Assembly: GCA_037783545.1 (NCBI GenBank) | Contig: JBBELK010001240.1 | Span: forward strand, 1 to 64,000 | DNA length: 64,000 nt | Direction: 5' to 3' | DNA from: Henricia sp. BOLD:AAB3569 | Taxonomy: Eukaryota > Echinodermata > Asteroidea > Spinulosida > Echinasteridae | Part shown: positions 38,772 to 47,932 of the stretch, one piece after another | How positions within the stretch are numbered: position 1 is the stretch's first letter | How the letters are laid out: every line of letters begins with the position of its first letter | Program-made: the position numbers and the translations under genes | The notes under the pieces: generated by a model | The model's database searches: none | Seen by the model: only the letters and a program-made list of their open reading frames with translations | Told to the model about the DNA's origin: nothing

Positions 38772-38783
38772 TCAGTCATTCGG
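38772..38783 (+). repeat. Left target-site duplication of SINE 1
   Basis: TCAGTCATTCGG precedes the element. The last G could equally belong to the SINE 5' end, so the duplication is 11-12 bp. Confidence 0.92.
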
Positions 38784-38794
38784 GGCGGTCGGGT

Positions 38795-38805
38795 TGGCGT
38801 ACGGG
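38795..38805 (+). promoter_or_regulatory. Pol III A box of SINE 1
   Basis: TGGCGTACGGG fits the A-box consensus TRGYNNANNGG at every fixed position. It lies about 11 bases from the element's 5' end and 32 bases before the B box, as expected for an internal type 2 Pol III promoter. Confidence 0.85.
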
Positions 38806-38837
38806 TTCTTTCCTCGCCTTTCACCTCTGGCGTCCCG

Positions 38838-38848
38838 GGTTCGAATCC
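38838..38848 (+). promoter_or_regulatory. Pol III B box of SINE 1
   Basis: GGTTCGAATCC is a perfect match to the B-box consensus GGTTCGANTCC. It lies in a T-arm-like context with flanking CCCG and CGGGG. Confidence 0.93.
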
Positions 38849-38891
38849 GGGGCGTGTATGTGGATTGGGTTTGTAGTCCCTACTTGACCGC

Positions 38892-38935
38892 GTGGGTTTT
38901 CCCCTGGGGCATTTCTCTGGGGGTTTTCCTCCCAC
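38892..38935 (+). other. Central conserved-looking SINE domain, copy 1
   Basis: This 44-bp stretch starts GTGGGTTTTCCCC and ends GGGGTTTTCCTCCCAC, so its ends are complementary and two similar TTTTCC cores repeat inside. Comparable GTGGGTTT...TTTCCTCCCAC segments occur in tRNA-derived SINEs of fishes and invertebrates. From memory this may be the Meta domain; I could not check. The two TTTT runs are minimal Pol III terminators and could shorten some transcripts. Confidence 0.55.
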
Positions 38936-39010
38936 TTCTAAAACTGCAACTCCTTCTTCGTCATCTCAAGTTGATAATATAGTATAGTTAAAGCTAAAAC
39001 CGTATAGTTG

Positions 39011-39045
39011 ATGGCATAAAGGGCCTTAGTTGCCGAAGATGCCAT
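39011..39045 (+). other. 3' stem-loop of SINE 1
   Basis: ATGGCAT (39,011-39,017) pairs with ATGCCAT (39,039-39,045) over a 21-base loop, just 7 bases before the ACA tail. In many SINEs the 3' end copies the 3' end of a partner LINE, where such stem-loops are recognised by the reverse transcriptase. That role is inferred here. Confidence 0.6.
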
Positions 39046-39052
39046 AAAATAT

Positions 39053-39070
39053 ACAACAACAACAACAACA
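39053..39070 (+). repeat. (ACA)6 tail of SINE 1
   Basis: Six perfect ACA units end the element directly before the right target-site duplication. A short simple-repeat tail instead of poly(A) points to a partner LINE that recognises its own 3' sequence (RTE- or CR1-like rather than L1-like). Confidence 0.9.
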
Positions 39071-39082
39071 TCAGTCATTCGG
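39071..39082 (+). repeat. Right target-site duplication of SINE 1
   Basis: TCAGTCATTCGG follows the ACA tail and continues as ACTGTCG, the normal satellite sequence. Removing the SINE and one copy restores a uninterrupted monomer. Confidence 0.92.
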
Positions 39083-39912
39083 ACTGTCGTTAACGCACCG
39101 CAGTTTGGCTCGGCAATTTGGTCAAAGTGTAGTCCAAAAGTCGGCAAATTTGGAGGTCGAAAAATGTTCCGACGAACTTCAAATTTTGCATGCCCTAAAC
39201 TCTCTATATTGCGCACTTGTCATAAAAAATTGACAGACTTTCGCCGGGAAATGGCAGAGAAATTTCAAAGTTTAGAAAAAACTGGGTTGAGGCTTCCTGA
39301 CTGCTCTCACGCAAACCGTGGCTGTCTGTACACACCTCTTTGGGGTACTCCTGAGTTGTGCGCATGCTCAGTCATTCGGACTGTCGTTAACGCACCGCAG
39401 TTTGGCTCGGCAATTTGGTCAAAGTGTGGTCCAAACGTCGCCAAATTTGGAGGTCGAAAAATGTTCCGACGAACTTCAAATTTTGCATGCCCTAAACTCT
39501 CTATATTGCGCACTTGTCATAAAAAATTGACAGACTTTCGCCGGGAAATGGCAGAGAAATTTTAAAGTTTAGAAAAAACTGGGTTGAGGCTTCCTGACTG
39601 CTCTCACGCAAACCGTGGCTGTATGTACACACCTCTTTGGGGTACTCCTGAGTTGTGCGCATGCTCAGTCATTCGGACTGTCGTTAACGCACCGCAGTTT
39701 GGCTCGGCAATTTGGTCAAAGTGTGGTCCAAACGTCGGCAAATTTGGAGGTCGAAAAATGTTCCGACGAACTTCAAATTTTGCATGCCCTAAACTCTCTA
39801 TATTGCGCACTTGTCATAAAAAATTGACAGACTTTCGCCGGGAAATGGCAGAGAAATTTCAAAGTTTAGAAAAAAACTGGGTTGAGGCTTCCTGACTGCT
39901 CTCACGCAAACC

Positions 39913-41099
39913 GTGGCTGTCTGTACACACCTCTTTGGGGTACTCCTGAGTTGTGCGCATGCTCAGTCATTCGGACTGTCGTTAACGCACCGCAGTTTGG
40001 CTCGGCAATTTGGTCAAAGTGTGGTCCAAACGTCTGCAAATTTGGAGGTCGAAAAATGTTCCGACGAACTTCAAATTTTGCATGCCCTAAACTCTCTATA
40101 TTGCGCACTTGTCATAAAAAAAGGACAGACTTTCGCCGGGAAATGGCAGAGAAATTTCAAAGTTTAGAAAAAACTGGTTGAGGCTTCCTGACTGCTCTCA
40201 CGCAAACCGTGGCTGTCTGTACACACCTCTTTGGGGTACTCCTGAGTTGTGCGCATGCTCAGTCATTCGGACTGTCGTTAACGCACCGCAGTTTGGCTCG
40301 GCAATTTGGTCAAAGTGTAGTCCAAAAGTCGGCAAATTTGGAGGTCGAAAAATGTTCCGACGAACTTCAAATTTTGCATGCCCTAAACTCTCTATATTGC
40401 GCACTTGTCATAAAAAATTGACAGACTTTCGCCGGGAAATGGCAGAGAAATTTCAAAGTTTAGAAAAAACTGGGTTGAGGCTTCCTGACTGCTCTCACGC
40501 AAACCGTGGCTGTCTGTACACACCTCTTTGGGGTACTCCTGAGTTGTGCGCATGCTCAGTCATTCGGACTGTCGTTAACGCACCGCAGTTTGGCTCGGCA
40601 ATTTGGTCAAAGTGTGGTCCAAACGTCGCCAAATTTGGAGGTCGAAAAATGTTCCGACGAACTTCAAATTTTGCATGCCCTAAACTCTCTATATTGCGCA
40701 CTTGTCATAAAAAATTGACAGACTTTCGCCGGGAAATGGCAGAGAAATTTTAAAGTTTAGAAAAAACTGGGTTGAGGCTTCCTGACTGCTCTCACGCAAA
40801 CCGTGGCTGTATGTACACACCTCTTTGGGGTACTCCTGAGTTGTGCGCATGCTCAGTCATTCGGACTGTCGTTAACGCACCGCAGTTTGGCTCGGCAATT
40901 TGGTCAAAGTGTGGTCCAAACGTCGGCAAATTTGGAGGTCGAAAAATGTTCCGACGAACTTCAAATTTTGCATGCCCTAAACTCTCTATATTGCGCACTT
41001 GTCATAAAAAATTGACAGACTTTCGCCGGGAAATGGCAGAGAAATTTCAAAGTTTAGAAAAAACTGGGTTGAGGCTTCCTGACTGCTCTCACGTAAATC
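39913..41099 (+). repeat. Four-monomer HOR, copy 2, without SINE
   Basis: Markers fall at 40,035, 40,319 and 40,327, 40,629, 40,751 and 40,811. The markers downstream of the insertion point are each exactly 1,188 bp after their counterparts in copy 1; the upstream marker is 1,488 bp after its counterpart because of the SINE. This copy has small A-run and GG/GGG differences from copy 1, so the two have been separate for some time. Confidence 0.92.
40259..40270 (+). other. Empty (pre-insertion) target site matching SINE 1
   Basis: TCAGTCATTCGG occurs once here and runs straight into ACTGTCG. In the paralogous unit of the adjacent HOR copy the same 12-mer flanks SINE 1 on both sides. The shared private variants just downstream (GTAGTCCAAAAGTCGG) show that this is the true counterpart unit and not just any monomer. 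It is a natural empty site. Confidence 0.9.
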
Positions 41100-41385
41100 G
41101 TGCCTGTCTGTACACACCTCTTTGGGGTACTCCTGAGTTGTGCGCATGCTCAGTCATTCGGACTGTCGTTAACGCACCGCAGTTTGGCTCGGCAATTTGG
41201 TCAAAGTGTGGTCCAAACGTCGGCAAATTTGGAGGTCGAAAAATGTTCCGACGAACTTCAAATTTTGCATGCCCTAAACTCTCTATATTGCGCACTTGTC
41301 ATAAAAAATTGACAGACTTTCGCCGGGAAATGGCAGAGAAATTTCAAAGTTTAGAAAAAACTGGGTTGAGGCTTCCTGACTGCTC

Positions 41386-43090
41386 TCACGCAAACCGTGG
41401 CTGTCTGTACACACCTCTTTGGGGTACTCCTGAGTTGTGCGCATGCTCAGTCATTCGGACTGTCGTTAACGCACCGCAGTTTGGCTCGGCAATTTGGTCA
41501 AAGTGTGGTCCAAACGTCGGCAAATTTGGAGGTCGAAAAATGTTCCGACGAACTTCAAATTTTGCATGCCCTAAACTCTCTATATTGCGCACTTGTCATA
41601 AAAAATTGACAGACTTTCGCCGGGAAATGGAAGAGAAATTTCAAAGTTTAGAAAAAACTGGGTGAGGCTTCCTGACTGCTCTCACGCAAACCGTGGCTGT
41701 CTGTACACACCTCTTTGGGGTACTCCTGAGTTGTGCGCATGCTCAGTCATTCGGACTGTCGTTAACGCACCGCAGTTTGGCTCGGCAATTTGGTCAAAGT
41801 GTGGTCCAAACGTCGGCAAATTTGGAGGTCGAAAAATGTTCCGACGAACTTCAAATTTTGCATGCCCTAAACTCTCTATATTGCGCACTTGTCATAACAA
41901 ATTGACAGACTTTCGCCGGGAAATGGCAGAGAAATTTCAAAGTTTAGAAAAAACTGGGTTGAGGCTTCCTGACTGCTCTCACGCAAACCGTGGCTGTCTG
42001 TACACACCTCTTTGGGTACTCCTGAGTTGTGCGCATGCTCGGTCATTCGGACTGTCGTTAACGCACCGCAGTTTGGCTCGGCAATTTGGTCAAAGTGTGG
42101 TCCAAACGTCGGCAAATTTGGAGGTCGAAAAATGTTCCGACGAACTTCAAATTTTGCATGCCCTAAACTCTCTATATTGCGCACTTGTCATAAAAAATTG
42201 ACAGACTTTCGCCGGGAAATGGCAGAGAAATTTCAAAGTTTAGAAAAAACTGGGTTGAGGCTTCCTGACTGCTCTCACGCAAACCGTGGCTGTCTGTACA
42301 CACCTCTTTGGGGTACTCCTGAGTTGTGCGCATGCTCAGTCATTCGGACTGTCGTTAACGCACTGCAGTTTGGCTCGGCAATTTGGTCAAAGTGTGGTCC
42401 AAACGTCGCCAAATTTGGAGGTCGAAAAATGTTCCGACGAACTTCAAATTTTGCATGCCCTAAACTCTCTATATTGCGCACTTGTCATAAAAAATTGACA
42501 GACTTTCGCCGGGAAATGGCAGAGAAATTTCAAAGTTTAGAAAAAACTGGGTTGAGGCTTCCTGACTGCTCTCACGCAAACCGTGGCTGTCTGTACACAC
42601 CTCTTTGGGGTACTCCTGAGTTGTGCGCATGCTCAGTCATTCGGACTGTCGTTAACGCACCGCAGTTTGGCTCGGCAATTTGGTCAAAGTGTGGTCCAAA
42701 CGTCGGCAAATTTGGAGGTCGAAAAATGTTCCGACGAACTTCAAATTTTGCATGCCCTAAACTCTCTATATTGCGCACTTGTCATAAAAAATTGACAGAC
42801 TTTCGCCGGGAAATGGCAGAGAAATTTCAAAGTTTAGAAAAAACTGGGTTGAGGCTTCCTGACTGCTCTCACGCAAACCGTGGCTGTCTGTACACACCTC
42901 TTTGGGGTACTCCTGAGTTGTGCGCATGCTCAGTCATTCGGACTGTCGTTAACGCACCGCAGTTTGGCTCGGCAATTTGGTCAAAGTGTGGTCCAAACGT
43001 CGGCAAATTTGGAGGTCGAAAAATGTTCCGACGAACTTCAAATTTTGCATGCCCTAAACTCTCTATATTGCGCACTTGTCATAAAAAATT
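41386..43090 (+). repeat. Satellite segment resembling 37.5-38.4 kb
   Basis: The pair GGAAGAG with ACTGGGTGAGG, followed by an ATAACAAATTG unit, occurs at 41.6-41.9 kb and also at 37.8-38.0 kb, 3,862 bp earlier (13 monomer lengths, one of them being the SINE and its TSD). A unit at 42.0 kb has GGG for GGGG before TACTCC and CTCGGTCATT. GTCGCCAAA recurs at about 42,410, linking this stretch to the tetramer at 39.4 and 40.6 kb. CGCACTGCAG at 42,360 is private. Confidence 0.7.
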
Positions 43091-43400
43091 GACAGACTTT
43101 CGGGGAAATGGCAGAGAAATTTCAAAGTTTAGAAAAAACTGGGTTTGAGGCTTCCTGACTGCTCTCACGCAAACCGTGGCTGTCTGTACACACCTCTTTG
43201 GGGTACTCCTGAGTTGTGCGCATGCTCAGTCATTCGGGACTGTCATTAACGCACCGCAGTTTGGCTCGGCAATTTGGTCAAAGTGTGGTCCAAACGTCGG
43301 CAAATTTGGAGGTCGAAAAATGTTCCGACGAACTTCAAATTTTGGCATGCCCTAAACTCTCTATATTGCGCACTTGTCATAAAAAATTGACAGACTTTCG
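43091..43400 (+). repeat. Small cluster of indels in one or two monomers
   Basis: Within about 250 bp there are a 3-base loss (CTTTCGGGGAAATGG, about 43,100), an extra T (GGGTTTGAGG, about 43,144), an extra G (TTCGGGACTG, about 43,237) and an extra G (TTTTGGCATG, about 43,344). Neighbouring units lack them. The cluster lies at the left border of the 4,458-bp duplication, so it may mark a recombination scar or an assembly join. Confidence 0.75.
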
Positions 43401-43474
43401 CCGGGAAATGGCAGAGAAATTTCAAAGTTTAGAAAAAACTGGGTTGAGGCTTCCTGACTGCTCTCACGCAAACC

Positions 43475-45258
43475 GTGGCTGTCTGTACACACCTCTTTGG
43501 GGTACTCCTGAGTTGTGCGCATGCTCAGTCATTCGGACTGTCGTTAACGCACCGCAGTTTGGCTCGGTAATTTGGTCAAAGTGTGGTCCAAACGTCGGCA
43601 AATTTGGAGGTCGAAAAATGTTCCGACGAACTTCAAATTTTGCATGCCCTAAACTCTCTATATTGCGCACTTGTCATAAAAAATTGACAGACTTTCGCCG
43701 GGAAATGGCAGAGAAATTTCAAAGTTTAGAAAAAACTGGGTTGAGGCTTCCTGACTGCTCTCACGCAAACCGTGGCTGTCTGTACACACCTCTTTGGGGT
43801 ACTCCTGAGTTGTGCGCATGCTCAGTCATTCGGACTGTCGTTAACGCACCGCAGTTTGGTTCGGCAATTTGGTCAAAGTGTGGTCCAAACGTCGGCAAAT
43901 TTGGAGGTCGAAAAATGTTCCGACGAACTTCAAATTTTGCATGCCCTAAACTCTCTATATTGCGCACTTGTCATAAAAAATTGACAGACTTTCGCCGGGA
44001 AATGGCAGAGAAATTTCAAAGTTTAGAAAAAACTGGGTTGAGGCTTCCTGACTGCTCTCACGCAAACCGTGGCTGTCTGTACACACCTCTTTGGGGTACT
44101 CCTGAGTTGTGCGCATGCTCAGTCATTCGGACTGTCATTAACGCACCGCAGTTTGGCTCGGCAATTTGGTCAAAGTGTGGTCCAAACGTCGGCAAATTTG
44201 GAGGTCGAAAAATGTTCCGACGAACTTCAAATTTTGCATGCCCTAAACTCTCTATATTGCGCACTTGTCATAAAAAAATTGACAGACTTTCGCCGGGAAA
44301 TGGCAGAGAAATTTCAAAGTTTAGAAAAAACTGGGTTGAGGCTTCCTGACTGCTCTCACGCAAACCGTGGCTGTCTGTACACACCTCTTTGGGGTACTCC
44401 TGAGTTGTGCGCATGCTCAGTCATTCGGACTGTCGTTAACGCACCGCAGTTTGGCTCGGTAATTTGGTCAAAGTGTGGTCCAAACGTCGGCAAATTTGGA
44501 GGTCGAAAAATGTTCCGACGAACTTCAAATTTTGCATGCCCTAAACTCTCTATATTGCGCACTTGTCATAAAAAATTGACAGACTTTCGCCGGGAAATGG
44601 CAGAGAAATTTCAAAGTTTAGAAAAAACTGGGTTGAGGCTTCCTGACTGCTCTCACGCAAACCGTGGCTGTCTGTACACACCTCTTTGGGGTACTCCTGA
44701 GTTGTGCGCATGCTCAGTCATTCGGACTGTCGTTAACGCACCGCAGTTTGGTTCGGCAATTTGGTCAAAGTGTGGTCCAAACGTCGGCAAATTTGGAGGT
44801 CGAAAAATGTTCCGACGAACTTCAAATTTTGCATGCCCTAAACTCTCTATATTGCGCACTTGTCATAAAAAATTGACAGACTTTCGCCGGGAAATGGCAG
44901 AGAAATTTCAAAGTTTAGAAAAAACTGGGTTGAGGCTTCCTGACTGCTCTCACGCAAACCGTGGCTGTCTGTACACACCTTTTTGGGGTACTCCTGAGTT
45001 GTGCGCATGCTCAGTCATTCGGACTGTCGTTAACGCACCGCAGTTTGGCTCGGCAATTTGGTCAAAGTGTGGTCCAAACGTCGGCAAATTTGGAGGTCGA
45101 AAAATGTTCCGACGAACTTCAAATTTTGCATGCCCTAAACTCTCTATATTGCGCACTTGTCATAAAAAAATTGACAGACTTTCGCCGGGAAATAGCAGAG
45201 AAATTTCAAAGTTTAGAAAAAACTGGGTTGAGGCTTCCTGACTGCTCTCACGCAAACC
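43475..45258 (+). repeat. Nested three-monomer repeat (892 bp x 2)
   Basis: CTCGGTAATTT and TTTGGTTCGG units appear at 43,475 and 43,772 and again at 44,367 and 44,664, each pair followed by a unit with an extended A-run. The third units differ (GTCATTAACG in the first; CCTTTTTGGGG and GAAATAGCAG in the second). The trimer duplicated before the 15-mer did, because both 15-mer copies contain it. Confidence 0.85.
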
Positions 45259-47932
45259 GTGGCTGTCTGTACACACCTCTTTGGGGTACTCCTGAGTTGT
45301 GCGCATGCTCAGTCATTCGGACTGTCGTTAACGCACCGCAGTTTGGCTCGGCAATTTGGTCAAAGTGTGGTCCAAACGTCGGCAAATTTGGAGGTCGAAA
45401 AATGTTCCGACGAACTTCAAATTTTGCATGCTCTAAACTCTCTATATTGCGCACTTGTCATAAAACATTGACAGACTTTCGCGGGAAATGGAAGAGAAAT
45501 TTAAAAGTTTAGAAAAAACTGGGTTGAGGCTTCCTGACTGCTCTCACGCAAACCGTGGCTGTCTGTACACACCTCTTTGGGGTACTCCTGAGTTGTGCGC
45601 ATGCTCAGTCATTCGGACTGTCGTTAACGCACCGCAGTTTGGCTCGGCAATTTGGTCAAAGTGTGGTCCAAACGTCGGCAAATTTGGAGGTCGAAAAATG
45701 TTCCGACGAACTTCAAATTTTGCATGCCCTAAACTCTCTATATTGCGCACTTGTCAAAACAAATTGACAGACTTTCGCCGGGAAATGGCAGAGAAATTTC
45801 AAAGTTTAGAAAAAACTGGGTTGAGGCTTCCTGACTGCTCTCACGCAAACCGTGGCTGTCTGTACACACCTCTTTGGGGTACTCCTGAGTTGTGCGCATG
45901 CTCAGTCATTCGGACTGTCGTTAACGCACCGCAGTTTGGCTCGGCAATTTGGTCAAAGTGTGGTCCAAACGTCGGCAAATTTGGAGGTCGAAAAATGTTC
46001 CGACGAACTTCAAATTTTGCATGCCCTAAACTCTCTATATTGCGCACTTGTCATAAAAAATTGACAGACTTTCGCCGGGAAATGGCAGAGAAATTTCAAA
46101 GTTTAGAAAAAAACTGGGTTGAGGCTTCCTGACTGCTCTCACGCAAACCGTGGCTGTCTGTACACACCTCTTTGGGGTACTCCTGAGTTGTGCGCATGCT
46201 CAGTCATTCGGACTGTCGTTAACGCACCGCAGTTTGGCTCGGCAATTTGGTCAAAGTGTGGTCCAAACGTCGGCAAATTTGGAGGTCGAAAAATGTTCCG
46301 ACGAACTTCAAATTTTGCATGCCCTAAACTCTCTATATTGCGCACTTGTCATAAAAAATTGACAGACTTTCGCCGGGAAATGGCAGAGAAATTTCAAAGT
46401 TTAGAAACAACTGGGTTGAGGCTTCCTGACTGCTCTCACGCAAACCGTGGCTGTCTGTACACACCTCTTTGAGGTACTCCTGAGTTGTGCGCATGCTCAG
46501 TCATTCGGACTGTCGTTAACGCACCGCAGTTTGGCTCGGCAATTTGGTCAAAGTGTGGTCCAAACGTCGGCAAATTTGGAGGTCGAAAAATGTTCCGACG
46601 AACTTCAAATTTTGCATGCCCTAAACTCTCTATATTGCGCACTTGTCATAAAAAATTGACAGACTTTCGCCGGGAAATGGCAGAGAAATTTCAAAGTTTA
46701 GAAAAAACTGGGTTGAGGCTTCCTGACTGCTCTCACGCAAACCGTGGCTGTCTGTACACACCTCTTTGGGGTACTCCTGAGTTGTGCGCATGCTCAGTCA
46801 TTCGGACTGTCGTTAACGCACCGCAGTTTGGCTCGGCAATTTGGTCAAAGTGTGGTCCAAACGTCGGCAAATTTGGAGGTCGAAAAATGTTCCGACGAAC
46901 TTCAAATTTTGCATGCCCTAAACTCTCTATATTGCGCACTTGTCATAAAAAATTGACAGACTTTCGCCGGGAAATGGCAGAGAAATTTCAAAGTTTAGAA
47001 AAAACTGGGTTGAGGCTTCCTGACTGCTCTCACGCAAACCGTGGCTGTCTGTACACACCTCTTTGGGGTACTCCTGAGTTGTGCGCATGCTCAGTCATTC
47101 GGACTGTCGTTAACGCACCGCAGTTTGGCTCGGCAATTTGGTCAAAGTGTGGTCCAAACGTCGGCAAATTTGGAGGTCGAAAAATGTTCCGACGAACTTC
47201 AAATTTTGCATGCCCTAAACTCTCTATATTGCGCACTTGTCATAAAAAATTGACAGACTTTCGCCGGGAAATGGCATAGAAATTTCAAAGTTTAGAAAAA
47301 ACTGGGTTGAGGCTTCCTGACTGCTCTCACGCAAACCGTGGCTGTCTGTACACACCTCTTTGAGGTACTCCTGAGTTGTGCGCATGCTCAGTCATTCGGA
47401 CTGTCGTTAACGCACCGCAGTTTGGCTCGGCAATTTGGTCAAAGTGTGGTCCAAACGTCGGCAAATTTGGAGGTCGAAAAATGTTCCGACGAACTTCAAA
47501 TTTTGCATGCCCTAAACTCTCTATATTGCGCACTTGTCATAAAAAATTGACAGACTTTCGCCGGGAAATGGCAGAGAAATTTCAAAGTTTAGAAAAAACT
47601 GGGTTGAGGCTTCCTGACTGCTCTCACGCAAACCGTGGCTGTCTGTACACACCTCTTTGGGGTACTCCTGAGTTGTGCGCATGCTCAGTCATTCGGACTG
47701 TCGTTAACGCACCGCAGTTTGGCTCGGCAATTTGGTCAAAGTGTGGTCCAAACGTCGGCAAATTTGGAGGTCGAAAAATGTTCCGACGAACTTCAAATTT
47801 TGCATGCCCTAAACTCTCTATATTGCGCACTTGTCATAAAAAAATTGACAGACTTTCGCCGGGAAATGGCAGAGAAATTTCAAAGTTTAGAAAAAACTGG
47901 GTTGAGGCTTCCTGACTGCTCTCACGCAAACC
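43475..47932 (+). repeat. 15-monomer HOR (4,458 bp), copy 1
   Basis: Markers in order include CTCGGTAATTT, TTTGGTTCGG and GTCATTAACG, then the same first two again, CCTTTTTGGGG with GAAATAGCAG, GCATGCTCTAAAC with AAAACATTG and TTTAAAAG, TTGTCAAAACAAATTG, GAAACAACTGGG, CTTTGAGGTAC, GGCATAGAAA and a second CTTTGAGGTAC. The whole set repeats 4,458 bp downstream. Confidence 0.93.

Larger units (their letters stand above)
38784..39070 (+). mobile_element. tRNA-derived SINE, copy 1 (287 bp)
   Basis: This is a non-autonomous retroposon with no coding capacity. It has a 5' tRNA-related region with Pol III A and B boxes, a CTTTCAC loop at 38,818-38,824 in the anticodon position (anticodon TTC, as in tRNA-Glu), a central domain with mirrored GTGGG and CCCAC ends, a unique 3' part with a 7-bp stem-loop, and a tail of six ACA units. 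Identical 12-bp direct repeats flank it, the signature of target-primed reverse transcription by a partner LINE. The cloverleaf is degraded, so it is not a working tRNA gene. It differs from copy 2 by three substitutions, one single-A indel and tail length. The family name is unknown to me; a Meta-type SINE superfamily is possible. Confidence 0.93.
38425..39912 (+). repeat. Four-monomer HOR, copy 1, interrupted by SINE 1
   Basis: Marker order: GTCTGCAAA (38,547) with AAAAAAGGACAG; GTAGTCCAAAAGTCGG (39,131 and 39,139); GTCGCCAAA (39,441) with AATTTTAAAG (39,563); GTATGTACAC (39,623). The block is 1,488 bp, which is 1,189 bp of satellite plus 299 bp of SINE and one target-site duplication. The next 1,187 bp repeat all these markers without the SINE. 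Confidence 0.92.

Noticed and set aside
38788-38860. Functional tRNA-Glu gene in the inserts
   Set aside because: The A and B boxes and a TTC anticodon-position loop are present, but the anticodon stem does not pair properly, and the region runs into a SINE body with tail and TSDs. It is a SINE head, not a tRNA gene.
38784-39070. DNA transposon or LTR fragment as the identity of the insert
   Set aside because: There are no terminal inverted repeats or LTRs. Internal Pol III boxes, an ACA tail and 11-12 bp TSDs identify a SINE.
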